A stretch of DNA of 64,000 nt from Mortierella alpina (GCA_029449245.1 JANATF010000003.1:2170001-2234000); one strand, 5' to 3'. Shown: positions 14,229 to 26,482, numbered from the stretch's first letter. Made by a program: numbers and translations. Notes: a model not told the origin generated them from the letters alone.

Positions 14229-16350
14229 CTACAAGATGGTAGCGTCCTCAAATGGTGACTTCTTGGGTACCAATTGATGAGTCTCAAGGATCTTTTGTAG
14301 TGCGTCCATGGTCTGTTGGTTCTGTTTAAGGACTTGAGTCATGGTTTGGATGCGATCCAGCATCTCCTGTTGTCCAGGGAGCATACCATTAGCTCCCAAG
14401 GAGGAGTATCCTGGACGTACCGTTTCGGATTCGTATGAATGCGTACTGTCAAAACTCTGTCTCGCATCTAAAAATGCAATACAAAAAAAAGCAATGATCA
14501 GGCATGGGCGACATAGTACATTCAGTCTCATATTGCATAGCCATTGCTGTATATTCTTTTTGGTACCCATCATGTAAAGATCTTCCTCTTTTGAGACAAT
14601 TACTTACCACTTTCGGGCGAAGGATTGTTCTCTCGAGAGTTGGCTGCGGCCTGCCTCTTGTAGCGCTGCATAGCTTCCCAGACGAGCGTAAAGTTCCTGC
14701 CAATGATGATAGAGGGCAGTGTGATCAAGAGCACACCACACATCATTGCCGGAAAAGATATCAGCTTGCCCACAAAGGTGGTTGGCACCATATCGCCATA
14801 TCCTGTGGTAGTAATGGTGACCATGACAAACCAAAAGGCCGCCGGGATACTATCGAACGTGCTGGGATTGTTGTTGGCGTCGACGAATACCTGTCGCGCC
14901 TCATCCCACTCTCCTGCAAAAAGAACAATAAGAATATGGCGGATCGTGAATGCAAAGTTGTTAGAGATTGTTATAGACATCTAGTTCCTGCAATTCCATT
15001 CCTGCGATTCCACTAGTCCAAAGATCGGTCAAACGCACCTCTCTCGGCAAAGTACAGCAGAGTGGAGAAGAGCATGGTTCCCGTGATCAGGAAAAAGAAC
15101 AATGCACTGAGAGCGTCCATGCTGCGTTTGATGGCTACAATCATGACCTCGATCGTCATGATAATCGTCGAGGAGTACTTGAATGTCCTGAACACGCGCA
15201 ACAGGCGAAATAGTCGGAGGATAGTGAATCGGAAGAAAACCGTCTAAGAAACGAAGTGTGATGTCCAAGGTCAGCGGATTAGTAACTACTAACAAGTTCA
15301 AACGGCCTCAACATCGAACAAAACCCACATACCGTATCTCTTGTCAAAGCGAGCTCGATGTAATAAGGCAGAATCGAGAGGATGTCAATAATGGCGAGCG
15401 GTGCTAATTACAGACGTCCAACCAAAAAGGTCAGTCGACATATTCTTCTCTCCGTGAGCCATACACAAGTCGTGCAAAGACACTTGAAAACTCTTTGCGC
15501 TTACAGAGGAGGAACTTTTTCAGCTGCTTGAAAGAGTCCGAGTGGCATATCACACGTCCAGCAAACTCGATGGTAAAGAAAGCGACCATCACCGTCTCGA
15601 AGTCAAACCTACGTTTGATCAAAAAGGCAATAAGGTCAATCCAAAGTTGCTGACCAAATGCTTAATTTACATATGAGCCGTTCAAGAAAGCTCGCGCATC
15701 GCAGCGTCCTCAAATATTGTTTACCAAACGACAGAGTCTGTAGACCGGAAGGAAGGGATGGTCTCGATGGTTGTGATCACGGCACTCAGGACGATTGCAA
15801 AGGACACCCATACGTTAAGGGCAAAGGCGGCATGGCTAGAGGAAGGATCCTCTAGCAAGAGAAAGAGCTTTCTCTTGAACGGGTTCTAATCGATCCCCGA
15901 GCAGTAATGATATACAAGAAATGCAACGTGTCAGCAAAGTATCAAAGGACGCTTTTTCAGGGGGTTGGGAAGCTATTTTTGTACCAACATCATTCTGCGA
16001 TGCCAGAGTCTGCTTACCCGGATAGCATTCGCCTGCGAATTCGACCGGGTAGAGTCATCCTGATCCACCTGCATCTGGAGCTCCTGAGGAATGTCGATCA
16101 TGGGCCATTCAATGTCCATATCAACCTGATGCATGGATCGCCGAGGCACCTCCTGTCCGAGTCTGGAGGACGACGAGCTATGCCGTTCTGAGGCGGGAGA
16201 AGTGGCAGAGTTACCGGCATGTCCTTGTTGATGGTGGTGGTGATGATGATGGTGATGATGGCTGCCGGGCTCCGACATTTCTATATGATCGACGTTCGTG
16301 TCGATTTCATCAGGCTGGTCCTGCAGTCGTTTGAATGCTCGCCTCGGCAT
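14229..16350 (-). CDS. Shaker-type voltage-gated potassium channel
   Basis: Seven exons (16018-16350, 15725-15885, 15505-15608, 15333-15403, 15039-15243, 14608-14913, 14229-14467) join in phase to 472 residues. The N-terminal 110 residues are hydrophilic, with a run of ten histidines, and have no T1 tetramerisation domain. Then come S1 (HAAFALNVWVSFAIVL), S2 (FETVMVAFFTIEFAGRV), S3 (AIIDILSILPYYIELAL) and an S4 voltage sensor with basic residues every third position (LRLFRLLRVFRTFK). After S5 (ALSALFFFLITGTMLFSTLL) come the pore helix, the selectivity filter TTTGYGDM and S6 ending LPSIIIG. The C-terminal tail has a coiled-coil-like stretch (EMLDRIQTMTQVLKQNQQTM). All parts of a K+-selective, voltage-gated plasma-membrane channel are present. 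Confidence 0.93.
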
Positions 16351-16850
16351 TTTCCTGGGTCGTTAGACGAAGGGCGTTGTTGGAGGGGCAACGGTGCGTG
16401 TGCTGCTGCAGGTTGAGAGCCGTACAAGGGCGACAAAAAAAGGGTTCGCAAGAGAGAAGAGCGTTGCTATCTGGACCGTGGGGACGAGTTTGCTATTCGT
16501 CGCGTGCTGTCCCGCCTCGGTGTCGATATTGCGCCCAAGGAGACTTTGGGGCTGGGGAGGCAGACGAGAACGAGCGGATCAACCGTGACGTTGTTCTGCA
16601 GTCAAAGTGATGAGGGCGTGAAGGCGGCGGTAGGCTCGTCTATCAAGATGATGGGGGATGAGGATTGAGCAGCGGATGTGTCTAGGAATGACAGCTGGAA
16701 AAAGCAGAAAAAACACGGTAGAAAGGAGAAGTGGAAAGAAAGGGAGATCATTCTTGGGTGGGGAGCACAAGAGCCAAAGCCAAAGCCAAAGCCAAAGCCA
16801 AAAAAAAAAAAAAAAAAAAAAAAAAGCCTCCCCCTGTACCTGAACAGTGC

Positions 16851-16893
<43 letters not shown>

Positions 16894-18307
16894 TGTACAT
16901 CGACTCATGTCAGCAGAGAGTTGCCGTGCAGTGTCTGCTACACTGAGAGTGTGCAGGTACCATGCACAGCGGTAGCCAGAGCACCTGTAGACCGAAGAGT
17001 CGCCAGGTGAGCACCAGGGCCCCGCGGCTGAGATGGAATCGTATATGAATAGTGCCCGTGTCCATTGGAGTGAAACTCTGTATTGCATTTCATTGACTGA
17101 ATATTGTTGTTGATGAGCAGGGATGGCGAATCATCCCCCGTCAACCTTCGCCCAACACACACCAGGCACCAGCACGCATTTGGGGTCCACACTCACACGC
17201 TCGTCTTCTTTTGTCCAGCGCTCGTTTTTTAGCGCCCCTCTTTTTTCCTCGCAATTGCGCATTCGTATATATATCTCGCTCTTTGTTTCCTTCTTCCTCT
17301 CCTCAACCCTCCCACATCGCTTTCGTTTCACTCTTCGTCATCTTGTCTTCAGAGCAGCTGGAACCCATTCTCCACTCTCTTTCTTGACTCCTCTGTTCCC
17401 GCCTTCTTCACATCGTCCCATTGCCTTAGCATCTCGCAACCCGCCACAGCATTTTCTAGCACGTCCTCTAGTCAGCTCCTCAGCAGAGGAGTGATATTCG
17501 ATCGTTTTCAGCTCTCTATTTTTCCGTTGGGTCCCTTTTGCTCATATTTTCGTCGCTCAACCTACTTCCCGCACAATACTTAGCTCTATACTTGCCCCTC
17601 CCTCCATTTTCGTACCAGCGCTTGAACGCTCTACCTCGGTCTATTTTCAAGGCCAGACGCCCGTACGCCTCTCCCTCCGCAAGAACTCATTCACCCAAAG
17701 ACGCTGAAGACGTACAAACACTTTGCTCCTTGGTGTCGACATTGACTCGCCCCGAGTGTGAAAAGTCGCTTCTCCCTTTCTTCTTTTTTATTTCTTTTCC
17801 TCTCTGCCTCACACAACACAAACACTAAGATTGTCCTTCGACCCACCCGCATCACGCAACGTGGGCTGCCTGTGTTTCCTTTGCTTGATTGCTCACCAAA
17901 ATAACATCATACATACAAGCGTGCGTAGTGCAGACGTTAGTTCGTTGCGGATCCATCTTTCGACGATACATCTGCATAACAGAAGAGTACAGAGAAGCGA
18001 TCAAACGAGCACAAAAATCGAGCAAAAAAGACGCATCATCCACCACTCTTCCTCTCGCTCTTATTTTCTTCTCTGCTCTCTCTCTGCTCTTTTCCTCTCT
18101 TTCCGCGCTTTGCTGCTTGCAACCTTGTATCAAACCCCACCATTCCTCACTACTCATCCTTCCACCCGCGTCCGCCCTGCATTCTCACGCTTCGGCGGTG
18201 CTCTTCCCCACCCTTTCTCACTCCATCTCACCTCACCATCCTCCGCTACACTTTCCTCCAGGCGACTTTGTAAGGAGGGCGCACAGACGACATAAAATTT
18301 CCTTTCC
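16351..18307. other. Long divergent promoter region (Kv channel / seven-TM gene)
   Basis: No gene is supported over almost 2 kb. The left part holds microsatellites. From about 17200 to 18300 the plus strand is strongly pyrimidine-rich (many TCTTTC, CTCTC, CCTC runs), as in the long 5' leader of a fungal gene; the many open frames there are composition artefacts. It contains the promoters of both flanking genes. Confidence 0.55.
16772..16893. repeat. Compound microsatellite: (GCCAAA)n, A25, (ACAG)n
   Basis: About five GCCAAA units (16772-16800) run into a 25-base A tract (to 16825); 25 bp later an (ACAG)n array of about 11 units spans 16850-16893. It lies upstream of the Kv channel start, between divergent genes. 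Confidence 0.92.
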
Positions 18308-20647
18308 ATGGATGTGGCCGACGGACTCGTTGACTGCGACTGGAGGGTCGACATTACTTCCTGCAGAAGCCATCATGAGAAGATCGTGATCCAGGCTGTG
18401 CTGATCCTCTGTGTCTGCTGCTATCTCTTCCTCGCCGCTGTCGGATATGGCATTCTTTGGGCCCGCAACCGTTACAACCTCACTCCGCCGGGGCCCATCA
18501 TCGACTTTCATCATCCGGACGGAGGCATTCGGCCCAAGCCAATCGAATCGTTTTGCGCCTTGTCAATAGCGGGTCTTCTTGGTGAGTGTGATATAACATT
18601 TGTAACATTTTTGCATTTCACTCCTCGCTGACGACTGGTCGAGAGAGCCGGACTGGCGAACATTAAGAACATGGAATTTGAAAAAGAGAAGCTGGGTTTG
18701 TAAGTCAATAACTATCGAACAAAAACGACTTGTTCACACCTCTGAACACGGAAGGAGAGAGTGAACGTTAAGCAGAGAGAAGGTTGAGCAAACACAAAGC
18801 ACCCCGTCGGGTGCCTGCAGCGTCGTGCCTGCAGAATGAGGCCAGACCACTTTTTTCGCCCTGTTCGGTGTGTCCGCTGGTAGCTGGGATCAAAAAAAAA
18901 GCAACACATCGATTTGTCAAGAGCACGGGAGTTGCACAAGCAGCTTTTTCTCATCCGACATTTGCTACCGTCTGCGTGCCCCGCATGCATCCACCTCCAA
19001 CCGTCCAGTTCTATCCAGCCTCCTTACTTCGCCCTGCTCCACACGGCCAAGGCACGACCTTCCGATCCAACATAATCACTTGCGACGGTTCGGGAACTTT
19101 GCAAATTCATCAGTAGCCACATGCCTCGCGGGTGGGTCTAATCTATTCGAGATTAGCCGTGGAAGAGACGGCCCAAGCGCCGAGAAACGGTCTTGGATGA
19201 GATGTCGATCCTGATTCAAGACTTGAGTCGAACTAACACAGGTTGATTTTCGACACCCAATCTACTAGTGCGCTCCCTTTCCATCTTTCTCGTCATCATT
19301 GACGCGTTCCCGCACTCTACCACTGTCCAGGAACTGATCGTAAGTCTAGAGTCCACACTCGTAAACATGGCGTTTTGTCCCTCTTGCCATCGCTCTCCCT
19401 TTCCCTAACCTTCTTGTGTTTACGCATGCAGTCCGAAATAGCGGTGTGCTGCAGTTTCCCATGCTGGGCATGCTTCGTGATCGGTGTCTGGTACGCGACC
19501 CCCAAGCTGGTAAGAAAATGACTGAGGATGAGCTGACTCGCTCACTGCACCTTTGGCCTTGCTAATCCGCATCCCTTCTCCCCAAACAGTCAGTGCCGGG
19601 CGATAATGTGAAGATCCGAGTGCCAAAGCCGAAGGTGATCAACAGTGTGTTCTTTTACCTTCTCTTCGGGCCCTTTCTGCTTGATCTTCCAAGTGTGATC
19701 AGCTCTGGCACGTTCCTCAGCCGCCGACAATACACCAAAACCAACATTGCCATTGCGGTGCACTTTATCACGCTCGGCGGCGTCCTCATATTTGCGACAG
19801 CGATCTTCTACTTTACTCTCGACCAACTGACCAGAGCCATTGCAGAATACTCTGTCCCTTCCGACCTGAACTTGATCCACGTTGGGGTAGCACCCACCCT
19901 GGATGGATCGGGAGGACAGACGTTCACGCTGAGTCCTCTAACCGAAACCGATAAGGAGGACGAGGAGATTTGGGACACGAGTTTGGGCAAAGTGCGACAC
20001 CGAGTAAGTTGTTGACAAAGAATGCTTTGATCGGAACGACTGTGCACTGCGCACCTCGCTTGCAATAATGCGCTAACCACGCTCACTTCTTGCCTTACTC
20101 GGCGTATATGTAGCTTGTCAGCATCCGCAATGCAGGCACCGTGATGCTGTGCTTTTATGTCATGATCTACCTGATCTATGGCATCGCGCGACCTCTGATT
20201 CACACCCACATTGTCTGGAATGTGTTCTTTTGCATTTGCTTCAACCTCGATCCTGGCATCCCGACCATTTTTGCGTACTTTATTTTCTCAATCCTGTACC
20301 ATATCCACAGCGGCCCACCGCGTCTGCGCCACGTTTACTCCCTCCCAAGGCCTCCCATGGTCCATATCCCCTCCTCACGCCCCGCCCGCCCATTGAGCGA
20401 CTCGTATATCTTTGACCTTCATCGCTCAACCTCGAGCAATGGCGCCGAATTGGGCTCGTCCTTGTGGCCGCACTATAGAGACCCCGCTGTGCGGTCCTTT
20501 GATTTGAGCCAGCTGGACCGCCTCGGAGCAACTTTTAAAGAGAGCTCGGATTCGCTTGACAAGGAAGGACTTAATCAACCACCGAGCTCGAACAGCGCTA
20601 CCATCACCACTCCTGCTCCAGTGCGAACGAGCTCGGCACCCTTCTAA
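18308..20647 (+). CDS. Predicted seven-transmembrane protein, unrecognised family
   Basis: Seven exons fit in phase: 18308-18581, 18646-18699, 19221-19241 (21-nt micro-exon), 19269-19339, 19432-19509, 19590-20003, 20114-20647, giving 481 residues. Hydrophobic segments: about 28-50 (VIQAVLILCVCCYLFLAAVG), 117-130 (VRSLSIFLVIIDAF), 145-162 (CSFPCWACFVIGVWYA), 179-200 (VINSVFFYLLFGPFLLDL), 219-241 (IAIAVHFITLGGVLIFATAI), 314-330 (VMLCFYVMIYLIYGIA) and 340-366 (VFFCICFNLDPGIPTIFAYF). A Ser/Pro-rich tail of about 115 residues follows. The topology resembles a G-protein-coupled receptor or a fungal multi-pass sensor, but no family motif was recognised, so the function is open. The micro-exon and its 521-nt upstream intron are the weakest part of the model. 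Expression leader is very CT-rich. Confidence 0.72.
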
Positions 20648-20986
20648 ACGCCACTTTTGCCGCCATGTCTTCTCCAGCCCCACCCACATCCTGAATTACA
20701 CCCCTACTGCCCTCACTCTCATCACTCTCATCTGTACTATATATTACTCCTAGTGTACTATTACTTTCATACCTCGCAGTCAAGCATTGACCGCGTGGGC
20801 ACTGTGCGCCTTTTAATCCTCAGATCTACAGTGCCTTACATAGACCCTCGCCACTGTAATACACTCTATATACATAATAAACACGCTGTTGATGCGCCGT
20901 TGATGCACCTGTATTCGCCCCAAGTGTGCCATTCCATTGCGCTTTTATTGACGAGGTGTTCATACAAAAGACTTGCTGTTCCAGCT
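20648..20986. other. 3' flank between seven-TM gene and EMC5
   Basis: Convergent 3' ends, 339 bp. AT-rich, with AATAAA-like signals (e.g. around 20877). Nothing else seen. Confidence 0.4.
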
Positions 20987-21723
20987 CTAGTTCCTGAGAG
21001 TGACATTCCTGAACACAGCTCTTCCACGATGGTTGAAAGAATAAAACGAAGGCCGGGCATCCAGAGATTCGATAGACCTATTTGCAGTTATTACACAAGA
21101 TAGGAAATGAGTTAATCCGCTGCAGAGTTGACCATTCGCGTGGGATATCCACGACCGTTTCAACATCACAGGCTCAGAAGACTGAGTGGGCATGGCATGC
21201 TGAAGATTGTAGGTAGAATAGTCCTTACTGTTTTGCCATCTCGGTCTCCATGAGGATCTCCTTGAAGTCGTCTGCCACCAGAACAATGCCCAAGCCAAAG
21301 AGCGCTACTGATGCCAGCAACTCGATGACAATCTAAGAGATGAAAGCGGAAAGTAAAGGAAAAAAAAGTGTGTTTAGCAAGCCTGGTGACAGTGGACATT
21401 GGCTACGCTCAGTACCTCTAGCGCAAAAAAACCTCGATAGTAAAGGGAGGTTGATTTTGGTTGCTGCTAACGTACGTCCAGTGGCAGGCCGCTTTCGTGT
21501 CCATCGATGGCCTTCAGGTATGATAAATCTGTTGTAGGAATACGCGAAAGAGCGGTTGTTCTTGCTTAGAGCCATCGTTCTCATTGCACACACACACAAG
21601 ATGCGACAGTGCCTGGATTGTTCCCTTACGCTCAAAGGTGGAGTATCCCGAGTGGAACAGCAGAAGGAAGCCGATGAAGCACACGACCCTCCCGATGTAG
21701 CTTGGAGCCTGTTGGACAGCCAT
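20987..21723 (-). CDS. EMC5: ER membrane complex subunit 5 (MMGT1-like)
   Basis: Four exons (21630-21723, 21476-21528, 21229-21332, 20987-21077) join in phase to 113 residues, the usual size. TM1 is GRVVCFIGFLLLFHSGYSTF, then YLKAIDGHESGLPLD (the conserved LP-hD motif), TM2 IVIELLASVALFGLGIVLV, ADDFKEI, and the C-terminal signature RPSFYSFNHRGRAVF. EMC5 is part of the ER membrane complex, which inserts tail-anchored and multi-pass membrane proteins; older work named the animal protein a membrane Mg2+ transporter. The start at 21723 was chosen because it directly precedes TM1. It is divergent from COQ1. Confidence 0.9.
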
Positions 21724-22327
21724 ATGAGTTCCTCGGTGCGGATGCTGTTGCTGTGGATGGGGATGGGGATGGGGATGAGCGAGTGCGCGAGGGTGGAGAT
21801 GATGGCCCAGGCTTGACTGCCGAGAGCTCAAGACGAATGTGCAGTTGCGAAATGGAAGTCACGGCGATCGGATGCGGCTGTCCGATAAACAAATGCATTT
21901 ACACCCTATGCGCCCCCCATATCCCAGTCTCCTTCCTCTCCTCGCTTTCCTTTCGCCCCTCCGCCCCTCCTTCCCGCACCCTCCAGCCTCGCCTGCGCAA
22001 CGCGCGACCTCTCGCCCAGTCTCCCTTCAACAGGCGCCGACAGGAAACACCGTTGCCGAATCCCCTGTGCGCCCTGGTCCGATTTCAACATCGCCCCCCA
22101 TTCAAAAGCAACCGGGTTGCTCGTCTGTTCCTGATCACCTTTCACCTGCAAGCGGCCTTCCTCTTCGCCTCTCCCCGAGCACTCTAGCTTCATCTCCCTG
22201 TCTTGGTAATAGACTCTCTGCAGCACCCCGTTGCCCCTCCCGCGCATATGAGCCTGTCACAACCCCTGGCGACTGACACGCAAAGACTCTACCTCTCCTA
22301 AACCTTAGACCGATCGATTCACCGAAT
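21724..22327. promoter_or_regulatory. Divergent promoter EMC5/COQ1
   Basis: 604 bp between opposite start codons. The COQ1 side is very pyrimidine-rich (21900-22300). Open frames here are composition artefacts. Confidence 0.45.
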
Positions 22328-23954
22328 ATGGCCTCGCTCAGCACCGCGCGGCCAGCTCTGATGGTCGCCCGCAACATGTCTGTACTCCCAAGAGCCCTTT
22401 TGACAAAACATACGCTCCAGCGGTCCTGCCCCGCCGTCTTGCGGTGCTATTCCGCCAACGCAGCAGCAACCAAGGAACCTGAACAGTCGCCACCAACCGT
22501 TTTCACACGTGTCGCCAATGCCGTCAAATCCACATTTTCTGCAGGATCATACTCGACTCCCGCAACATACTCTGGAAAGGCAACGACGTGGAATGAAGCC
22601 TTGAAAGAGGCAGAGGCTCTCGTTGTTGAGAAGAAGGGTGGCCCCGTCATTAACACGCAGCAGCTCGTGGGAGACGACCTGAAGGATCTCAAAAACAACA
22701 TCAGGAACTTGCTCGGAAGCGGCCACCCCATGCTGGATACCGTCAGCAAGTATTATTTCCAGGCGGATGGCAAGCATATCCGTCCGCTCATCATCTTGTT
22801 GATTGCACAGGCGACATCGTTGGCACCCAAGAAGGTTCACGTCAAAGTCAAGGATTCCTACGAGGAAATCGACACGCCCATCTCTGAGCTCAGCAACTTT
22901 TACATCCCTACGCTGAACACCCAGGATGTGAACGACAAGCGCTCGACACCAAGCACGACCAATACCGTCAACGCTATCTATACAGCTAGAGTCAATGAAG
23001 CGGATCAGACCTTCATTCTCCCATCACAACGCCGACTCGGAGAGATCGTCGAGATGATCCATACCGCATCACTGCTGCACGACGATGTTATCGACATGGC
23101 AGACAAGCGCCGCAACCTCCTCTCAGCGAACGAGACCTTTGGCAACAAGATGGCCGTGCTCGGCGGTGACTTCCTCTTGGCGCGTGCGTCCATTGCTCTG
23201 GCGAGACTCCGGAACCACGAGGTAACAGAGTTGATTTCAACCGTGATTGCCAACCTGGTCGAGGGAGAATTTATGCAGCTTCGGAACGGGCAGGTCGAGA
23301 ATGGAAGGAGCCGGAGTGGAAAGATGACGACATTCGAGTACTACATGGAGAAGACCTATATGAAAACTGCCAGTTTGATTTCAAAGAGTTGTCGGTCGTC
23401 TGCTGTGCTCGGAGGTGCATCGGATGAGGTTTGCGACATCGCCTATACCTACGGAAAGAACATTGGACTTGCCTTTCAGGTAAAAAAAAACAAAGAAACC
23501 ACAGCTCTCTCGACTGCAATGACTCTTTTGGATATTGAGATAATTACTTTGAAGCGGACATTAACAAGGAGACTCCTCTACTTGATTTGCGCACTGGTAA
23601 TGGTGTGACGCCTGATAGCTCGTGGACGATATGCTGGATTTCACAGTCTCCTCGGACGAGTTTGGAAAGCCAGCTGGTGCGGACTTGAAGCTGGGACTGG
23701 CAACGGCTCCTGTATTGTTTGCATGGGAGGAATACCCCGAGCTGGGCAAACTGATCAAGCGCAACTTTGATCAGCAGGGCGATGTGGAACTGGCTTGGGA
23801 TCTTGTTCTCAAGAGTCAGGGTCTCGCCCAGACGCGCATGTTGGCTCAAAGCCATTGCCAAAAGGCTATCTCGGCCCTCAGTGGACTGCCGGATTCGCAG
23901 GCCAAGACAGCGCTCATCCAGTTGACAGAAAAGGTCCTTGACCGCAAGAAATAG
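22328..23954 (+). CDS. COQ1: Polyprenyl (hexa/deca-prenyl) diphosphate synthase, mitochondrial
   Basis: Two exons (22328-23479, 23619-23954) give 495 residues. A basic, Ser/Ala-rich presequence of about 45 residues (MASLSTARPALMVARNMSVL) points to mitochondria. The trans-prenyltransferase core shows YYFQADGKHIRPLIILL, the first Asp-rich motif in MIHTASLLHDDVIDMADKRR, GNKMAVLGGDFLLARA, EGEFMQLRN, EKTYMKTASLISKSC, and the second Asp-rich motif at GLAFQLVDDMLDF. It makes the isoprenoid tail attached to 4-hydroxybenzoate in coenzyme Q synthesis. An insertion of about 60 residues (roughly 175-235, KKVHVKVKDSYEE onward) before the LGEIVEMIH block is longer than in bacteria but common in fungal COQ1. 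Chain length cannot be read with certainty. Confidence 0.93.
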
Positions 23955-23986
23955 AGCCTCCGTGTCTCTTCTTACCGTACCCTAGT

Positions 23987-24024
23987 CCTTCTTCTTTCTT
24001 CTTTCTTTCTTCTTTCTTTCTTTC
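23987..24024. repeat. (TTCTTTC)n pyrimidine microsatellite
   Basis: TTCTTTC/TTTC repeats just after the COQ1 stop codon. Confidence 0.85.
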
Positions 24025-24405
24025 GTACTTGTTAACGAAGGTCCACCATTCAAAACCAATGTCCCATCATTCATAAAAGTCCGCTAGAATAAAAAAGAGT
24101 CGCATCGACGTATGTTTGTCCTCCTCGCTTTGAACATTGTGGAGTAGCCATCGCGCTGGAGGCGGTATGTGAAAAAGCCTAGACCAATGTTGGTTTAGCA
24201 CTACTGCTTGACGGTTAGATACTGGCGGGAAAAAACAGGTACGGTTTCAGCAAGGTTTCTGATCAATGACCTTTTTTCTATTGGACGCGTCTACTATCCC
24301 GATCGTCGAGCTGCTCACCATGAAGACCATAGCGACAGACAGCAGCGACCAAGTATGCGTATGTCGTGGTCATCCGCCGAATGATGAGGTGCTTTTCAGC
24401 CCCCT

Positions 24406-24443
24406 CGCTCACTCTCACTCTCAATCTCACTCTCACTCTCACT
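24406..24443. repeat. (CACTCT)n microsatellite
   Basis: Six-base CTCACT/CACTCT repeats, slightly interrupted. Confidence 0.85.
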
Positions 24444-25289
24444 CGAAGTACATTTATGCCTACTACTCTGAGTGCGTTTGTTGGTTTGTTGGTTTGTTGA
24501 CACGAGAGTGAGAAGAGTGAAATTTAATGAGAAGAGCGCGTCTCTGTTGACGAGATATGCTATCGCTTTGCATCGGATTCGATCGAGGAGAGCACCACTA
24601 CTGTCGCTATTGACGCGAGTTCAATGAGCAAAAGCTCACCTCCTGTTTTCTCTCCCATCCCATCCCATCAAAGGTTGCGGCATAGGGCTAGTACAACAAA
24701 GAAAGTACCCGATGCAGATACCTTACTGCCATTTACTCGTGCATGCAGACCTCTGTGAACGAAGAGAAGGGAGATAAAGATCGGGAAAGCAGGGGGTGAA
24801 GAGGATAAGCAACATTAGGGCACGCGAGTGAGCCCGGAGTATCAGAATCGACACGGATAGAGTGTTAGTGTGCCATGATTGATGTCAGACGAGGAAGGGA
24901 CGACCCGCTAGATCAAAGGACAAAAAAGAAAAGGTCGGTGCACCCATCTGAACCTCAGTGACCGAGCCCATTTTGGTTACAATCGTATCACGGATCTTGC
25001 TTCTTCCCCTCCTGACCCAATGTCTTCAAATCTGTGAAGGGTAAAAAGGAAACGTATGCGTCCATCCAAACCAAAGGGCGAGGGAGACCGTTGTTTACCT
25101 GGCAGAAGCTGTTTGCACCGACCGTGGCAACACACAAGGCACTCAACGTCGATGAGGTAGGGTTCATGCCTTCACTCATAAAAGGAGAAGAACCCCTACC
25201 ACCTCCTTTTTTACTCACCCTGTCCTCAGCAGCCCTTCCCAGCTCCATACTTTGGAACCCTCCCCTCACCACCCATACCCCTCCCGCAC

Positions 25290-25331
25290 CCTCATCCTCA
25301 TCCTCATCCCCATCCTCATCCTCACCATCGC
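25290..25331. repeat. (TCATCC)n microsatellite in chitinase leader
   Basis: Imperfect six-base TCATCC/TCCTCA repeats about 40-80 bp before the chitinase start codon. Confidence 0.85.
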
Positions 25332-25367
25332 CATCACCCACCTCTAGTCACTTTCCGCAAGTCCAAG

Positions 25368-26482
25368 ATGAAGTTCTCACTCGCTTTCTTGAGCGTTCTT
25401 TCGAGCGCCGTTGTCTTTGCTCGTACGACTCTGGCGTTTGACGCTCTTAGCAGGTCCAACGTGGTCAACTATTGGGGACAAAAGTGAGTTACAGCAGCCA
25501 TATCAAGTCAATTCGCGTCATAACAAACCTGCAAAACACTTCACTGATCATTTTGCTTCTTACTCAATGGGTACTTCTCTCCAGCTCTGTCTCCTTCACT
25601 GGGGGTTCCGAAGCTGATCTAGTCGACTACTGCAACGACGGAACCGTCAACGTCTTTGCCGTCGCCTTCATCTCCCAGATCGTCAACGGTCAACCAATCT
25701 TGAACCTGTCCAAGCACTGTGGCCAAGTGTTCCCAGGCACCAAACTCCTCAACTGCCCCAAAGTCGCCAGCGATATCAAGGCATGCCAAGCCCGAGGCAA
25801 GGCCGTTGTGATCTCGATCGGAGGCGCCTCTGGCTCGTACTCGCTTCCGGATGCCCAATCAGGTCGAAACTTTGCTGAGCAAGTTTGGAATCTCTTCCTC
25901 GGAGGATCGTCCTCAACGCGTCCCTTTGGGGATGCCGTGCTCGACGGTGTCGATCTCGACCTCGAATCCGGTCAAAACGCAGGTTACGTCGCCTTTATCG
26001 AGACCCTGCGTGCCAAATTTACCTCGGGTTCGCGTCGTTTCTATATCACCGCTGCCCCTCAATGCCCTTACCCGGATCAAGCGACCAAAGAGGCCCTGGC
26101 GGCTTCTTGGTTCGATTTGGTGTGGGTCCAATTCTACAACAATTACTGTGGCGTCAACAACTTTGATAACGGTCAACTCAACTTTGATACCTGGAATAAC
26201 TGGGCCACAACCATCTCTCTGAACAAGAACGTGAGAATCCTTCTCGGGGTCCCTGGTGGACCCGGTGGTGCAGGATCGGGTGTGGTCAATGCCAGCCAAC
26301 TGGTCAAGATCTTGAGCTTTGTTCAAAAGTACTCCAACTTTGGAGGTGTGATGATGTGGGATGCTGGGATCGCTCGTCAGTCCGGTCTGGCCGCCAGTGC
26401 AGCTCAGTTCCTGCGAAGTACTGTAGCGAGATCGACCTCGCATGTGTCCAAGAACCGTCTGCCCCCCACACCGGAGAATTAG
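25368..26482 (+). CDS. Secreted GH18 class III chitinase
   Basis: Two exons (25368-25483, 25585-26482) give 337 residues. A signal peptide (MKFSLAFLSVLSSAVVFA) is followed by the GH18 barrel: NVVNYWGQNS (strand 1), VNVFAVAFISQI, GKAVVISIGGASGSY (SxGG motif), and the catalytic motif DGVDLDLESG with the proton-donor glutamate near residue 170. Later barrel motifs are YITAAPQCPYPD, LVWVQFYNNYCG and GVMMWDAG. This is the plant/fungal class III (hevamine-like) type, an endochitinase for wall remodelling or chitin breakdown. No chitin-binding domain or long Ser/Thr linker is attached; the end is a short basic tail. The intron splits the NYWGQN motif, and the start gives the shortest route to a good signal peptide. 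Confidence 0.93.

Larger units (their letters stand above)
23955..25367. other. Intergenic region COQ1-chitinase
   Basis: 1.4 kb with no supported gene. It has a (CACTCT)n tract at 24406-24443 and a (TCATCC)n tract at 25290-25331, the latter in the chitinase leader. The short frames show no domain. Confidence 0.5.

Noticed and set aside
16579-17088. 169-codon minus-strand frame with repeated CLSV and poly-Phe
   Set aside because: Translation of the microsatellites (ACAG)n and A25; not a gene.
17123-18389. Chain of plus-strand frames upstream of the seven-TM gene
   Set aside because: Same pyrimidine-rich composition effect; no domains or splice signals tie them together.
22328-23954. A coenzyme-Q gene cluster (COQ9 and COQ1 in one window)
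   Set aside because: They are 13 kb apart with unrelated genes between them, so chance proximity is the simpler reading.
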